This document shows, piece after piece, positions 1 to 10,388 of a stretch of 64,000 bases of DNA. Position 1 is the stretch's first letter. Each line of letters opens with the position of its first letter. Made by a program: the position numbers and the translations under genes. A model generated the notes under the pieces. That model did not search any database, was not told the origin of the DNA, and was given only the letters and a program-made list of their open reading frames with translations. This DNA is from Streptococcus viridans (GTDB lineage Bacteria > Bacillota > Bacilli > Lactobacillales > Streptococcaceae): assembly GCF_900636365.1 (NCBI RefSeq), contig NZ_LR134266.1, forward strand, positions 1,625,501 through 1,689,500. The letters are read 5' to 3'.

Positions 1-1
1 G

Positions 2-952
2 CAGATGACGTCGACCATTGAAAGTCGCTTGCGACCCGAAGTCGATCTGGTCCAAACCTTCCAAGCCCTCTTCCCTTGTGGATCGATCACAGGCGCACCG
101 AAGATTTCTACTATGGAAATCATCCAAAATACAGAGATTGCTCCTCGTGGAGTCTACTGTGGCACGATTGGGATCCTTCTTCCAAGAGGGAAACGGATTT
201 TTAATGTGGCCATCCGGACCCTTCAAATGCAAGGCACCAAAGCTATCTATGGGGTTGGTGGTGGCATCACTTGGGATAGTAAATGGGAAGGCGAATACCA
301 GGAAACCAAACAAAAATCGGCTGTCCTCTACCGACAAGAGCCTCGATTTGAGCTCCTGACGACCGGTCGCATCCATCAAGGAGAGCTGACTTTCCTAGAG
401 CAACACCTGACCCGTTTGAGAGAGGCCAGCCGCTACTTTGCCTATCCTTTTAATGAGCCAAAACTCCTGAACGACCTTCAAGAAGAGCTCACTCATTTGA
501 ATCCTAGCCTTGACTACCGTTGTCGCATTGCCTTGCAGAAAAACGGAAGCTTCCAACTGACAATCACCGAGCTAACAGACTTGCCAGCTAGCTATCTACA
601 GGCCCAATTGACCGAACAAAAGCTTGATCTAGCAACTCCGTTTACCTATTTCAAGACTAGCCAGAGAAATCATCTAGCAGCTAAACATCACGAGCAAATC
701 TTTTATCTGCCTGATGGCAGCTTGTTAGAAACGACCATTGGCAATCTCATCCTAGAGATCGACGGCCAGCTTCATACTCCTCCAGCTAACCTCCCTATCC
801 TCGATGGGATCTACCGCCGCCATCTATTGGAAACTGGACAAGTAGAGGAAAAACTGTTAACACTGAAGGATTTAGAACTTGCTGACCAAGTCTATGCCTG
901 CAATGCCCTTCGTGGCCTCTATCCACTCGATTTCACAAGAAAAGACTCATAA
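2..952 (+). CDS. pabB: aminodeoxychorismate synthase I / aminotransferase fusion, 3' part (PabB-PabC)
   Basis: Partial: the reading frame is already open at the left edge, so the N-terminal chorismate-binding core lies outside. The first ~105 residues carry the end of the chorismate-utilising domain (GSITGAPKIS, GVYCGTIG, GGGITWDS, EGEYQETKQK). Residues ~110-315 look like a class IV PLP aminotransferase/aminodeoxychorismate lyase (FKTSQRN with the likely PLP lysine, LLETTIGN). The fused protein would make p-aminobenzoate for folate. PabB-PabC fusions are common in streptococci. The stop overlaps the next start by one base (TAATG), so the two genes are probably translationally coupled. Confidence 0.9.
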   Translation, partial: QMTSTIESRLRPEVDLVQTFQALFPCGSITGAPKISTMEIIQNTEIAPRGVYCGTIGILLPRGKRIFNVAIRTLQMQGTKAIYGVGGGITWDSKWEGEYQETKQKSAVLYRQEPRFELLTTGRIHQGELTFLEQHLTRLREASRYFAYPFNEPKLLNDLQEELTHLNPSLDYRCRIALQKNGSFQLTITELTDLPASYLQAQLTEQKLDLATPFTYFKTSQRNHLAAKHHEQIFYLPDGSLLETTIGNLILEIDGQLHTPPANLPILDGIYRRHLLETGQVEEKLLTLKDLELADQVYACNALRGLYPLDFTRKDS

Positions 953-1569
953 TGAAACTTATTTTTTTACACGGCCTAGGCCAAGATGCTCACTCTTGGC
1001 AAGGAGTCCAAGATGCACTTTCTCCCTTGCATACTGAATCTTTCGCTATTTTCTCCCATACAAGCGAAAGCTACCAGGATGCCAAAGAAAGATTGACGGA
1101 GTACCTCCAACAAGAAAGCGAACCCTTTATACTGGTCGGACTCTCACTAGGTGGTGTTCTCGCTCTTGATCTCTCCAGCCAAGACTTACCACAACTCAAG
1201 GGCTTGGTACTTTCAGGGACACAATACAAACTCAACACCAATCTCCTCTATCGGCTCCAAATTCTCCTTTTTCGTCTGATTCCCAAGCATGTCTTTGAAA
1301 AGCAGGGCACCAATAAACAGCACATGTTGCAAATATTTACCGAATTAAAAACCCTCAATCTAACCGATACTGCAAAAACTTGTCCTCTCCCTAGCCTAGT
1401 GATTTGTGGCAGCAAAGATGGGGCCAATCAGGCTTCTTCGAAAAAGTTGGCACATCTTCTGCCCAAAGGTCACTATCAAGAAATCGCAGATGGAGGCCAT
1501 ACGCTTAATACTCAGAAACCCTATGAACTGGCAGAAGCCATTAAGGAGTTTGTTGGTGAATTTAAATAG
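952..1569 (+). CDS. alpha/beta hydrolase family protein
   Basis: 205 aa. An N-terminal FLHGLGQ oxyanion motif, a nucleophile elbow GLSLGG around residues 63-68 (Ser65), an Asp in GSKDGAN and a late His in DGGHTL make a complete hydrolase triad. No signal peptide, so it is cytosolic. The start overlaps the pabB stop by one base and the gene is last in that operon. The substrate cannot be told from sequence. Confidence 0.85.
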   Translation: MKLIFLHGLGQDAHSWQGVQDALSPLHTESFAIFSHTSESYQDAKERLTEYLQQESEPFILVGLSLGGVLALDLSSQDLPQLKGLVLSGTQYKLNTNLLYRLQILLFRLIPKHVFEKQGTNKQHMLQIFTELKTLNLTDTAKTCPLPSLVICGSKDGANQASSKKLAHLLPKGHYQEIADGGHTLNTQKPYELAEAIKEFVGEFK

Positions 1570-1573
1570 GAAC

Positions 1574-1752
1574 AGAGGCTGGGCATAAAGTGTCCAGTCT
1601 CTTATATATGATAGTTATAACTGCAAGACGCAGTAGCTGATTGGCATCTTTGTTCGCCTTTTAAGCTCCAAAGATGACCTAATCAGCCTTGCGGGGGTGG
1701 GACAACGAACGATTTTTAGTCAAAATTCGTTCTGTCCCACTCCCGTTTTTTT
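1574..1752 (+). terminator. hairpin-rich intergenic region ending in a strong terminator
   Basis: Three stem-loops follow the hydrolase gene. The first spans 1575-1603 (GAGGCTGG pairs with CCAGTCTC). The second spans 1623-1692 and is nested: GCAAG/CTTGC outside, GCTGATT/AATCAGC, then CATCTTTG/CAAAGATG. The last, at 1693-1752, pairs CGGGGGTGGGAC with GTCCCACTCCCG and runs into seven T. The last is an intrinsic terminator; the role of the other two is unknown. Confidence 0.7.
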
Positions 1753-1840
1753 AGAAATATTTTAGAATTACTTGATAGTTATTTGAAAAGCAAGCTGTAT
1801 ACTAAGAGTGTAAAGAAAATAACCAAGAAGGAGTTCACTT

Positions 1841-2026
1841 ATGAAAAAGAAACTAATGATTGTCGCCATCGCCTCTATCATTGCTCTTAGCGTCTGGAGC
1901 CTCGTACATAACGATTTTAACTTTGAGGTCACATTCAACGATAGTCAAACAAATTTTATAGAGCATAGCTACGAGCATGAAGCTTACGGAATCGTTTTCG
2001 ATTTGCTAGAAAATAAGCTGTACTAA
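1841..2026 (+). CDS. small membrane-anchored or secreted peptide, unknown function
   Basis: 61 aa. Residues 1-23 are a lysine start plus one hydrophobic segment; the remaining ~38 residues are polar and acidic and would face outside. A clear ribosome site (AAGGAG, 1828-1833) precedes the ATG, and the stop lies 12 bases before the ABC ATPase start. A candidate promoter is TTGATA at 1772-1777 with TATACT at 1798-1803, a long 20-base spacing. It may assist the exporter or be its cargo, but nothing in the sequence proves either. Confidence 0.6.
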   Translation: MKKKLMIVAIASIIALSVWSLVHNDFNFEVTFNDSQTNFIEHSYEHEAYGIVFDLLENKLY

Positions 2027-2038
2027 GGAGAAGAAGCC

Positions 2039-2947
2039 ATGGAAAAAGTATTAGAAATTAAACACTTGAGCAAAAAATTCGGTCAACAATACGCTTTAAA
2101 TGATGTGAATCTGACTATTCGCAAAGGTGATGTCTACGGCCTGATCGGTAAGAACGGAGCTGGGAAAACCACCCTCATCAAGGTCATCACCCAGCTGATT
2201 CAAGAAACGGACGGAAGCGTCTCCCTCTTTGCTTCTTCAAATCGCTCCCAGTGGACGCAAGCCCTGAAACGTGTCGGATCCGTCATTGAGAGTCCCGTGG
2301 CTCACAAGCATATGACCGCCTACCAAAACTTAGTCTACTATTGCAAGGCACGCCATATTCCGGATCCCGACCAGGTCATCAAAGAAACTTTGAACTATGT
2401 GGGCCTGAATAATACTGGTAAGAAGAAATTCCGTGATTTTTCACTGGGAATGAAACAACGGTTGGGAATTGCCATCGCGCTCATTGCCAAGCCCGACTTC
2501 CTCATTCTAGATGAACCCATCAATGGCCTTGATCCGGTCGGAATCAAGGAGTTCCGTCAGATGATCAAGCGACTCAACGATGAACTCGGCATGACTATCC
2601 TCATTTCCAGTCACATCCTCTCTGAACTCTATCTGGTTGCCAATCGTTTTGGCATTGTCGACCAAGGACGCCTGATAAAAGAAATTAGCAAGGCTGAATT
2701 CGAAGAACAAGGCGAAGACTACATCATCCTCAAGACCAGCCAGCTAGCCCTTGCCAGTCAACTGATTCAAGATCAACTCCATCACCGTATCAAGGTTATC
2801 GATAAGGATGGTGAAATCCATATCTTCGGACAGACTCACGATATTAAAGTCATTGTCAAAGCCCTCGTCCAAGCAGATATAGATGTGGACGAAATCTACT
2901 ATGCCCGCCAAGATCTGGAGAAATTCTTTACGGACTTGGTAGACTAG
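2039..2947 (+). CDS. ABC transporter ATP-binding protein (lantibiotic-protection-like)
   Basis: 302 aa. Walker A (GKNGAGKTT, ~38-46), signature (FSLGMKQR), Walker B (FLILDEP) and a late switch His (SSHILSE) are all intact. The C-terminal ~80 residues form an accessory domain, as in ATPases of the BcrA/MutF type that pair with ABC-2 permeases to remove antimicrobial peptides or export small molecules. The permease follows 54 bases downstream. The operon converges on a sensor kinase/regulator pair, an arrangement often seen in peptide-sensing resistance loci. The substrate is unknown. Confidence 0.9.
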   Translation: MEKVLEIKHLSKKFGQQYALNDVNLTIRKGDVYGLIGKNGAGKTTLIKVITQLIQETDGSVSLFASSNRSQWTQALKRVGSVIESPVAHKHMTAYQNLVYYCKARHIPDPDQVIKETLNYVGLNNTGKKKFRDFSLGMKQRLGIAIALIAKPDFLILDEPINGLDPVGIKEFRQMIKRLNDELGMTILISSHILSELYLVANRFGIVDQGRLIKEISKAEFEEQGEDYIILKTSQLALASQLIQDQLHHRIKVIDKDGEIHIFGQTHDIKVIVKALVQADIDVDEIYYARQDLEKFFTDLVD

Positions 2948-3001
2948 TCAAAGCACCGTCTTGTATTACTTATCCCACACATTTCATTTAGGAGATTTAT
3001 C

Positions 3002-3754
3002 ATGTTGCATACCATTCAAGCAGATTTTTATAGACTTTTTCGCTCCAAAGGTTTTTGGATCACAGAAGCCATTCTCGTACTCAACATCCTGTCTGGAGTC
3101 ATCTTTGGAGCTACCGGCCACGTCGGCGTCAATACGGAATCCAAATTACCCCAAGCGACCGAAGTTTGGACGGGCTTTAAAGCCTTGACCAACTACTCTT
3201 CCAGCATCAGTGTGACTATCCTCTTTACCATTATTGTCATCACCTTGGTTCTGGGAACAGACTTAACACAAAACTTATACAAGAATAGTCTGGCCTATGG
3301 CGTTTCGCGCACCAGCTACTACTTTGCTAAAAGCGCTGTTGTCCTGACCATTGCTCTCTTCCAATTCCTTGTATCTTATGGTCTTGTCTTCCTACTCGCG
3401 ACCCTCTACAATGGAATTGGTACCATGCCAGAGCACTTCCTTGCTCATTTTGGTCTAACCGTGCTGATTCAGTTCCTTTCCACCTTGGCTTGGGTCAGCA
3501 TCATTTCCTTCCTTCTTTATGCTAGCCAATCCATCACCTTGGCCTTCGTTGGCTACTTCGTTGGAAATATCTTCTTAAGCCTTCCTGCTCTCTTCTTTAA
3601 AGACATCGACATTTTGCACTATCTAAACTTGGAATTCCAATATTCCATGGTCCAAAGTACGATAGCAACCAACAATACCCTCTCGATTGCCCTTGGCTTC
3701 ATCCTTGTTTTCGGATTCTTGGGACTCGCTACCTTTAAACACAAAGATTTATAA
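3002..3754 (+). CDS. ABC-2 type transporter permease
   Basis: 250 aa with about six hydrophobic segments, including ones near residues 18-38, 60-82, 108-135, 148-170, 180-200 and 225-243. A short cytosolic N-terminus (LHTIQADFYRLFRSKGFW) is typical of ABC-2 permeases of the MutE/MutG and YhcI type. It should form the membrane part of the transporter with the preceding ATPase. Start ATG 3002 follows GGAG. Confidence 0.85.
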   Translation: MLHTIQADFYRLFRSKGFWITEAILVLNILSGVIFGATGHVGVNTESKLPQATEVWTGFKALTNYSSSISVTILFTIIVITLVLGTDLTQNLYKNSLAYGVSRTSYYFAKSAVVLTIALFQFLVSYGLVFLLATLYNGIGTMPEHFLAHFGLTVLIQFLSTLAWVSIISFLLYASQSITLAFVGYFVGNIFLSLPALFFKDIDILHYLNLEFQYSMVQSTIATNNTLSIALGFILVFGFLGLATFKHKDL

Positions 3755-3758
3755 GAAA

Positions 3759-3790
3759 AAGGCTTGACGATTGGTCAAGCCTTATTTTTT
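3759..3790. terminator. bidirectional terminator
   Basis: AAGGCTTGAC pairs with GTCAAGCCTT around a five-base loop. A T-run follows on the plus side and an A-run precedes it. It ends the exporter operon and overlaps the stop of the convergent kinase gene. Confidence 0.85.
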
Positions 3791-4663
3791 TAATGTAATA
3801 GTTAAGACAAACCAATCTGCCTCCGTTGCTAGTTGCAAGTCTCCCCCTAAGATCTCTACAAAATTTTGAATAATGTAGAGACCCAAGCCAGAAGACTCTT
3901 CTGTATCCGATAGATTTTCTGAGTAGAATCGACTAGCCAGTTGGTCTAAATGCTGAATCGGTTGTTGCACAATATTGCGTAGCTCGACCCGAATCGTGTC
4001 CGTGTCCGACATCAGGGTCAAACGTGCCTGCTCCTTCCCATGCTTGAGGACATTGCTGAGCATATTTTGCAAGAGTCGCTCCCAAAGCTCAGGATCGGTA
4101 GCATAATGGAGATGTTCTTCTAACTCTACCTCTAAGGCAATCCCCGCCTCAGACAAGCTATCATAATACTGGAATAACTGCTGGGTTAGCACTTGGCTGA
4201 GATTGACGTCTGAAAGCCGAGGCTGGATGGCTCCCTCCATCAAGCGTCTGTACTCCAAGAGAGATTCCAAGCGTTTTGAGACGACTTGAAGATTGGAAGC
4301 AATTTTCTTCAGCTTTTCCTCTTCTTGCGTCCCTCCTTTGATGATTTGTTGGGTATAGCCCGAAGCAATGGTCAAAGGTGTCCGAATATCGTGAGCAATA
4401 TTACTGATGGCCATATCCAAGGTTTTCTTCTCTTGAAAGGCAATCCGATTGGTCCGCTCGATCTGATCAAAGAGATCACTGACCTGCTTGGTCAAGGCGA
4501 CCAATTCTTTTTTTGAGACCTGAGAGGTCAACCGTACCCCACTCCCATTTTGGAGCTTCTTTTGAATTTGCTCCTGCAAATCTTTGAGAGCAGAGAGTAG
4601 GCGAAGGTAACCCAGTCCAAAGAGAAGGACAAGGACGACTAGAACTAGAACCAATCCCCACAT
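3782..4663 (-). CDS. sensor histidine kinase
   Basis: 293 aa. One N-terminal membrane segment (~1-22) with almost no extracellular loop, then a HisKA domain with the phospho-acceptor in NIAHDIRTP, an N box (NMLSNVLKHG) and a G box (SSGLGLYI). A near absence of sensor domain is typical of kinases that sense through a partner transporter or the membrane. The start overlaps the regulator stop by one base (TAATG), with a ribosome site AAAGGAG inside the upstream gene. It is convergent with the ABC operon at 1.8-3.75 kb, a plausible functional partner. Confidence 0.93.
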   Translation of the reverse strand: MWGLVLVLVVLVLLFGLGYLRLLSALKDLQEQIQKKLQNGSGVRLTSQVSKKELVALTKQVSDLFDQIERTNRIAFQEKKTLDMAISNIAHDIRTPLTIASGYTQQIIKGGTQEEEKLKKIASNLQVVSKRLESLLEYRRLMEGAIQPRLSDVNLSQVLTQQLFQYYDSLSEAGIALEVELEEHLHYATDPELWERLLQNMLSNVLKHGKEQARLTLMSDTDTIRVELRNIVQQPIQHLDQLASRFYSENLSDTEESSGLGLYIIQNFVEILGGDLQLATEADWFVLTITLKK

Positions 4664-5352
4664 TACTTGTCTCCTTTCAAGCGAACTCCCAAGCCCCAGA
4701 CGGTTTCAATATAGTCCTCATTAGGATCGAGCTGAGCAATTTTCTTTCGGAGGTTGCTCAACTGGGCATTGAGCGTATTGTCTCCAGGCAGATAAACTTC
4801 TTCCCAGACCGCTTCATACAACTCTTCTTTGGTAAAAATCTTCTTTGGATGCGCCAGTAAAGTCTCAAAAATTTGAAATTCTTTTTTGCCCAAGCGAAGC
4901 GTATGTTCTTCAGACTCCAGTTCAAAGGTTTCTGGGTTCAGGACCAGATTTTTAAAAGTCAGCTTTTTCGATGATGGAGGTTCCTGTGCCGGAGTGTTGT
5001 TATTTCTCAGCTGCACCGTTACCCGAGCTGCCACTTCGTCCAGATTAAAGGGCTTGACGATATAATCATTAGCACCTGCAAGGAGATACTGGCTAATGAG
5101 GTGTTTGTCTCCAAGAGCGGTCATCATGATGACCGGCACCTGACTCTGCAAACGGATCTCCTCCAGGACCTGATCGCCATTTTTCCCTGGAAGCATGATA
5201 TCGAGAAGGACCAAATCAACGCTTTCTTGCTGGAAGAGTCGCAGCCCTTCTGTACCTGAAAAAGCCTGAAGGACCTCATGGTCTTCACTTAAGAGACTGT
5301 ATAAAATTTCTTGGATATCATTATTATCCTCGATTAATAAAACCCGTGCCAC
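4663..5352 (-). CDS. OmpR-family response regulator
   Basis: A receiver domain with acidic pocket (LLIEDN), phosphorylated Asp in VLLDIMLPG and the conserved Lys in YIVKPF is followed by a winged-helix DNA-binding domain (DNTLNAQLSNLRKK, VWGLGVRL). I chose the GTG at 5350-5352, which begins V-A-R-V-L-L-I-E-D and has AAAGGAG eight bases upstream. An ATG at 5386-5388 would add 12 unlikely residues but also has a weaker AGAGG before it. First gene of the two-gene operon. Confidence 0.92.
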   Translation of the reverse strand: MARVLLIEDNNDIQEILYSLLSEDHEVLQAFSGTEGLRLFQQESVDLVLLDIMLPGKNGDQVLEEIRLQSQVPVIMMTALGDKHLISQYLLAGANDYIVKPFNLDEVAARVTVQLRNNNTPAQEPPSSKKLTFKNLVLNPETFELESEEHTLRLGKKEFQIFETLLAHPKKIFTKEELYEAVWEEVYLPGDNTLNAQLSNLRKKIAQLDPNEDYIETVWGLGVRLKGDK

Positions 5353-5446
5353 TTGCCACACTCCTTTTTCCTTTGAATTCCAAATCATTTCTATTCCTCT
5401 AGCCTATCAAATAAAGGGACCTTCGTCAATGAAAAATACAAAGAAA

Positions 5447-5484
5447 ACACTCGATCAAGAAGAACTTTCCTCCTAATCGAGTGT
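5447..5484 (-). terminator. terminator of the GH1 gene
   Basis: ACACTCGAT and ATCGAGTGT pair across a 20-base loop just past the GH1 stop. The minus-strand exit is T-rich. Confidence 0.65.
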
Positions 5485-5488
5485 TGCA

Positions 5489-6937
<1,449 letters not shown>

Positions 6938-7044
6938 TCACTTGATTTGATAGCTCTATTATATCCCTCTTTAACCCGAAAGTCTTACAACATCCTAGGA
7001 AAAACTGATACTATTCTATGATTACTGATATTCACGCGCAACAC

Positions 7045-7072
7045 AAAAAGACCGGATGACTCCGATCTTTTA
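7045..7072 (-). terminator. terminator, copy 1 of a direct repeat flanking the VOC gene
   Basis: AAAAAGACCGGA and TCCGATCTTTT pair as a stem-loop. The same ~30 bases recur at 7498-7526 with two adjacent differences. This copy ends the VOC gene on the minus strand. Confidence 0.7.
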
Positions 7073-7136
7073 ATAGTTCATATTCTCATATTCTGTATTA
7101 AGAATCATTATGGTTAGCTTCAAATGATTAAGCGAC

Positions 7137-7484
7137 CTATTTCATACGATAAAAATCAATCACTAGACCAGCAGGGCCACTTACTAGCAGGGATTCGGTT
7201 CCCCAATCCGTTTCACAAGGACCGTGTAAAATCTCGACACCAATTTCTTTTAACCGCTTTTGGTTCTGGTCGACATCCTCAACCTCAATGTGTAGGATGA
7301 TTCCTGACTGAAAATTTTCCAGAGGTATCAAATGATTTTGTGAGAACATGAGACAGTGACTGCCAATCGTGAACTGAGCAAAACCATCATCAACATAGTC
7401 CGCCTTTTTATCCAAGACACTCTCTAATTCAGCACAGACTTGGGGAACATCTGACACGATAATATCTAATTGATTTAAATTCAT
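7137..7484 (-). CDS. VOC superfamily (glyoxalase/bleomycin-resistance fold) protein
   Basis: 115 aa, a single VOC module of two beta-alpha-beta-beta-beta units. The N-terminal LDIIVSDVPQVCAELE and C-terminal WGTESLLVSGPAGLVIDFY are characteristic. His and Glu residues that could bind metal are in IILHIEVEDVD. Such small proteins include resistance proteins and isomerases; the sequence does not separate these. It stands alone between two nearly identical terminators. Confidence 0.75.
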   Translation of the reverse strand: MNLNQLDIIVSDVPQVCAELESVLDKKADYVDDGFAQFTIGSHCLMFSQNHLIPLENFQSGIILHIEVEDVDQNQKRLKEIGVEILHGPCETDWGTESLLVSGPAGLVIDFYRMK

Positions 7485-7497
7485 TTACTGTCCTCCA

Positions 7498-7526
7498 CAA
7501 AAAGACCGGATTGCTCCGATCTTTTA
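7498..7526 (-). terminator. terminator, copy 2 of the direct repeat (ends spxB)
   Basis: Nearly identical to 7045-7072. On the minus strand it lies downstream of the spxB stop at 7594 and before the VOC start. Confidence 0.7.
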
Positions 7527-7593
7527 AGTTTCTCTCTAAGAAAATCAATGCATAAAATCTACAATGTTTACTTGTGATTTTCCACGAGAGGAA

Positions 7594-9369
7594 TTATTTA
7601 ATTGCGCGTGATTGCAACCCTTCTTCTTCCAAGAAGAGGCGGAATGGTACAAGCTCTTCAGCTTCGTATTTTTCCTTGAAGGCTTTGATTGCTTCTTCTG
7701 AGTGTTGTTTTGGATCCAACTCAAGTACTTCTACTGGAAGTGGACGATGTGGAGTGATGTGAGCATCGATAACAACAGTTTTACCTTCTTTGTTCAATTT
7801 AACAGCTTCTGCAACAACTGCATCGATGTCTTCGATACGGTCAACTGTAAATCCTACAGCACCTTGCGCTTCAGCGATTTTCGCATAGTCAGCATTAGGG
7901 AAGTCACAACCAAACAAGTGTTTGTTTGTGTCTTCGTATTTGTCCTTGATGAAGGCATATTTACCATTTGAGAAGACAACGTTGATAACTGGAAGGTCGT
8001 ATTGAACGTTTGTGATAACGTCTGGGTAGCACATGTTGAATGCACCGTCACCCATGATGTTCCATACTTGGCGATCTGGATTATCTTTCTTAGCAGCGAT
8101 ACCACCAGGAAGGGCAATACCCATTGTCGCAAAGAGTGGAGATGTACGCCACATGTTCTTAGGTGTCATGTGAAGGTGACGAGTAGATGTTTGAGTAGTG
8201 TCACCTACGTCGATTGAGTAGATAGCGTCTTGATCAGCATGTTTGTTGATTGCATTGTAAACTTGATACAATTGCAATTCACCCTCAGTTTTACCTTCGA
8301 GTTTGTTCATGTAATCGCGCCAGTTTTGGTTGTTCTTCACGTTTGCACGCCACCATGGAGTAGACTCAACTGGGTTTACTTTATCAAGGATAGCTTTAGC
8401 TGCTTGACCTGCATCACCAAGGATTGAAGCGTCAAGAGCGTGGCGTTTACCAAGTTTGTAAGGGTCGATATCCACTTGGATGAATTTTTCAGTGTTTTTG
8501 AATGCTTCGTATACTTCAGCAAATGGGAAGTTTGAACCAAGGAAAAGAACTGTGTCTGCTTCAAAGACCACTTCGTTGGCTGGCTTCCAACCAACACGGT
8601 AAGCAGAACCTGTCAAACCTTCGTAGTTCCATTCGAACGCTTCGAAGTTTTTACCAGTTGTGATGATTGGTGCTTTGATTTTACGTGACAATTCAGTGAT
8701 TACTTCACCAGCTTTAACACCACCGTAACCAGCGTAGATAACTGGACGTTCAGCGTTGTTCAAAATTTCAACAGCTTTGTCGATTTCAACTTCGTTCAAA
8801 GCAGGAGCGATGAATGAACGCTCGTAAGAACCTGAACCGTAGTATGAGTTTTCGTCGATTTCTTGGAAACCAAAGTTTACTGGAATTTCAACGACAGCTG
8901 GACCTTTTTTAGAAACGGCAGCACGGCAAGCTTCGTCAATGACTTTTGGCAATTGCTCAGCGTAAGCTACACGTTTGTTGTAAACAGCGATACCGTTGTA
9001 CATTGGGTTTTGGTTCAATTCTTGGAAGGCATCCATGTTCAATTCGTTAACTGGACGTGATCCAAGGATAGCAAGGAATGGAGTGTTATCCATAGCTGCA
9101 TCGTAAACACCGTTGATCAAGTGAGTTGCACCAGGTCCACCTGAACCAACTGCAACACCGATAGAACCGCCAAATTTAGCCTGCATAACCGCTGCAAGAG
9201 CACCTGTTTCTTCGTGGCGAACTTGCAAGAAACGGATATCTTTGTCTTCAGCCAAAGCGTCCATCAATGAGCTGAGTGTTCCTGATGGGATACCGTAGAT
9301 AGTGTCTACGCCCCATGTTTTCAATACGTTGAGCATTGCTGCAGATGCAGTAATTTTCCCTTGAGTCAT
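7594..9369 (-). CDS. spxB: pyruvate oxidase SpxB
   Basis: 591 aa, full length for the streptococcal enzyme. It converts pyruvate, phosphate and O2 to acetyl phosphate, CO2 and H2O2 with ThDP and FAD. The catalytic Glu lies in [11 protein letters not shown]-domain residues in the middle third, and the ThDP motif begins [11 protein letters not shown] in the C-terminal third. It supplies the peroxide that oral streptococci use against competitors. The gene is monocistronic, with a CcpA site upstream (9428-9442) and its own terminator. Codon use is strongly biased, as in highly expressed genes. Confidence 0.97.
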   Translation of the reverse strand: MTQGKITASAAMLNVLKTWGVDTIYGIPSGTLSSLMDALAEDKDIRFLQVRHEETGALAAVMQAKFGGSIGVAVGSGGPGATHLINGVYDAAMDNTPFLAILGSRPVNELNMDAFQELNQNPMYNGIAVYNKRVAYAEQLPKVIDEACRAAVSKKGPAVVEIPVNFGFQEIDENSYYGSGSYERSFIAPALNEVEIDKAVEILNNAERPVIYAGYGGVKAGEVITELSRKIKAPIITTGKNFEAFEWNYEGLTGSAYRVGWKPANEVVFEADTVLFLGSNFPFAEVYEAFKNTEKFIQVDIDPYKLGKRHALDASILGDAGQAAKAILDKVNPVESTPWWRANVKNNQNWRDYMNKLEGKTEGELQLYQVYNAINKHADQDAIYSIDVGDTTQTSTRHLHMTPKNMWRTSPLFATMGIALPGGIAAKKDNPDRQVWNIMGDGAFNMCYPDVITNVQYDLPVINVVFSNGKYAFIKDKYEDTNKHLFGCDFPNADYAKIAEAQGAVGFTVDRIEDIDAVVAEAVKLNKEGKTVVIDAHITPHRPLPVEVLELDPKQHSEEAIKAFKEKYEAEELVPFRLFLEEEGLQSRAIK

Positions 9370-9427
9370 AATGATAACTCTCCTTCAATAAAATAATTGT
9401 CAGTCTTTGAACTGAATTCGACAAAGA

Positions 9428-9442
9428 GTGAAAACGTTTCAA
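9428..9442 (-). promoter_or_regulatory. CcpA cre site upstream of spxB
   Basis: TGAAAACGTTTCA at 9429-9441 is very close to the cre consensus. It lies ~60 bases before the start codon. A minus-strand -10 candidate (TATAGT, 9451-9456) lies just upstream, which would place the site over the start of transcription and predict repression; the promoter call itself is tentative. Confidence 0.7.
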
Positions 9443-9661
9443 ATAACTTTACTATATCAATTTATCACGTTTTATTGTCCTTGTATAAGAATATGCTCAC
9501 TAAACACCTGGAACTATTACATAACACAAAGCAAAAATCTGTTCTGTTTCCGCAAACTATTTTATAACAGAAGTCAGAAACCGCATAATGGCAAGGTTTT
9601 TGCTTGTTATAAAATTGGTAAAAAATAGAGTATTTCTCCGAACTGTTTTATAGAAGACATT
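9443..9661. other. spxB upstream region with an 11-bp inverted repeat
   Basis: No gene fits in this AT-rich gap between spxB and the SGNH hydrolase gene. It holds a perfect 11-bp inverted repeat, ATTTTATAACA at 9559-9569 and TGTTATAAAAT at 9605-9615, about 190 bases before spxB. That is a candidate regulator site or alternative promoter region. Confidence 0.5.
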
Positions 9662-9700
9662 AAAAAATCCTAGCTGGAAAATCATTTTCCTTGCTAGGAT
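9662..9700 (-). terminator. terminator of the SGNH hydrolase gene
   Basis: ATCCTAGC pairs with GCTAGGAT, with an inner GGAAAA/TTTTCC stem. T-run on the minus strand. Confidence 0.85.
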
Positions 9701-9703
9701 GGG

Positions 9704-10336
9704 TTAGATTTCGCTTTGAAGAGCCTTACTCAAGACCCTGTATCCTTCAATTGTTAAATGAAGTCCATCTGTTGTATAAGCCGGTTTTAGCTGACCATCC
9801 TCTCCAAGCAAATGGTCAAAAACATTGATAAATTCAACATTTATCATCCCTTGTGCTAGCTCGCGGTAGGCCTGATTCAAGGTCTGAATCTTTTGATTGG
9901 TCCGAATATAGACTGTCCCCTTGTATACTTCTCCCTCATTCACAGGAAGAACCGAAACGAGTTTAATTTGCGTCAAGGGCAAGAGTCGAATAATCTCCTG
10001 CAGGATGATGCTCATGTTATCGATGGTTTCCGACAGGGGCATTTCCTTACCGATATCATTAGTTCCAATCAGCAAAAAAATCTTGTCCACTGCTTGCCCA
10101 AAAATATGGGCATCCAGATGCTCTCTTAAGAGGTCTGTCTTGTAACCTCTAATCCCCCGGTTCACTAGATACTGATCTGTCAAAAACAACTCATGAAGGG
10201 GATAGTATTCGACGATAGAGTCTCCTATAAAAAGTATATCGGGTTCTTTCAAAGGATTTCGATTTAGCTCTCGGTAGTTCTGTTGTATTTTTGCCTGTTC
10301 TTTCAACAGCCAGGTCTCCAATAATTGTACAGCCAT
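9704..10336 (-). CDS. SGNH/GDSL-type esterase or lipase
   Basis: Blocks I, III and V of the SGNH fold are present: FIGDSIVEY (catalytic Ser), GTNDIGK (Asn) and DGLHLT (Asp and His). No signal peptide. I chose the ATG at 10334-10336 (MAVQLLETW), which has AAAGGAG six bases upstream; a longer frame to 10396 would overlap the upstream HAD gene. Family members deacylate lipids or sugars; the substrate is unknown. Confidence 0.87.
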   Translation of the reverse strand: MAVQLLETWLLKEQAKIQQNYRELNRNPLKEPDILFIGDSIVEYYPLHELFLTDQYLVNRGIRGYKTDLLREHLDAHIFGQAVDKIFLLIGTNDIGKEMPLSETIDNMSIILQEIIRLLPLTQIKLVSVLPVNEGEVYKGTVYIRTNQKIQTLNQAYRELAQGMINVEFINVFDHLLGEDGQLKPAYTTDGLHLTIEGYRVLSKALQSEI

Positions 10337-10388
10337 AAAGACTCCTTTCGATTCGTATGGTAGAAACTGTGCAAGATAGGATACTCGC

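Noticed and set aside
2961..3188. 75-aa frame overlapping the ABC permease start
   Set aside because: Out-of-frame overlap with a clear membrane protein that has its own ribosome site.
7702..9060. Several frames on the plus strand within spxB
   Set aside because: Antisense shadows of a highly biased gene, with no start signals or family motifs.
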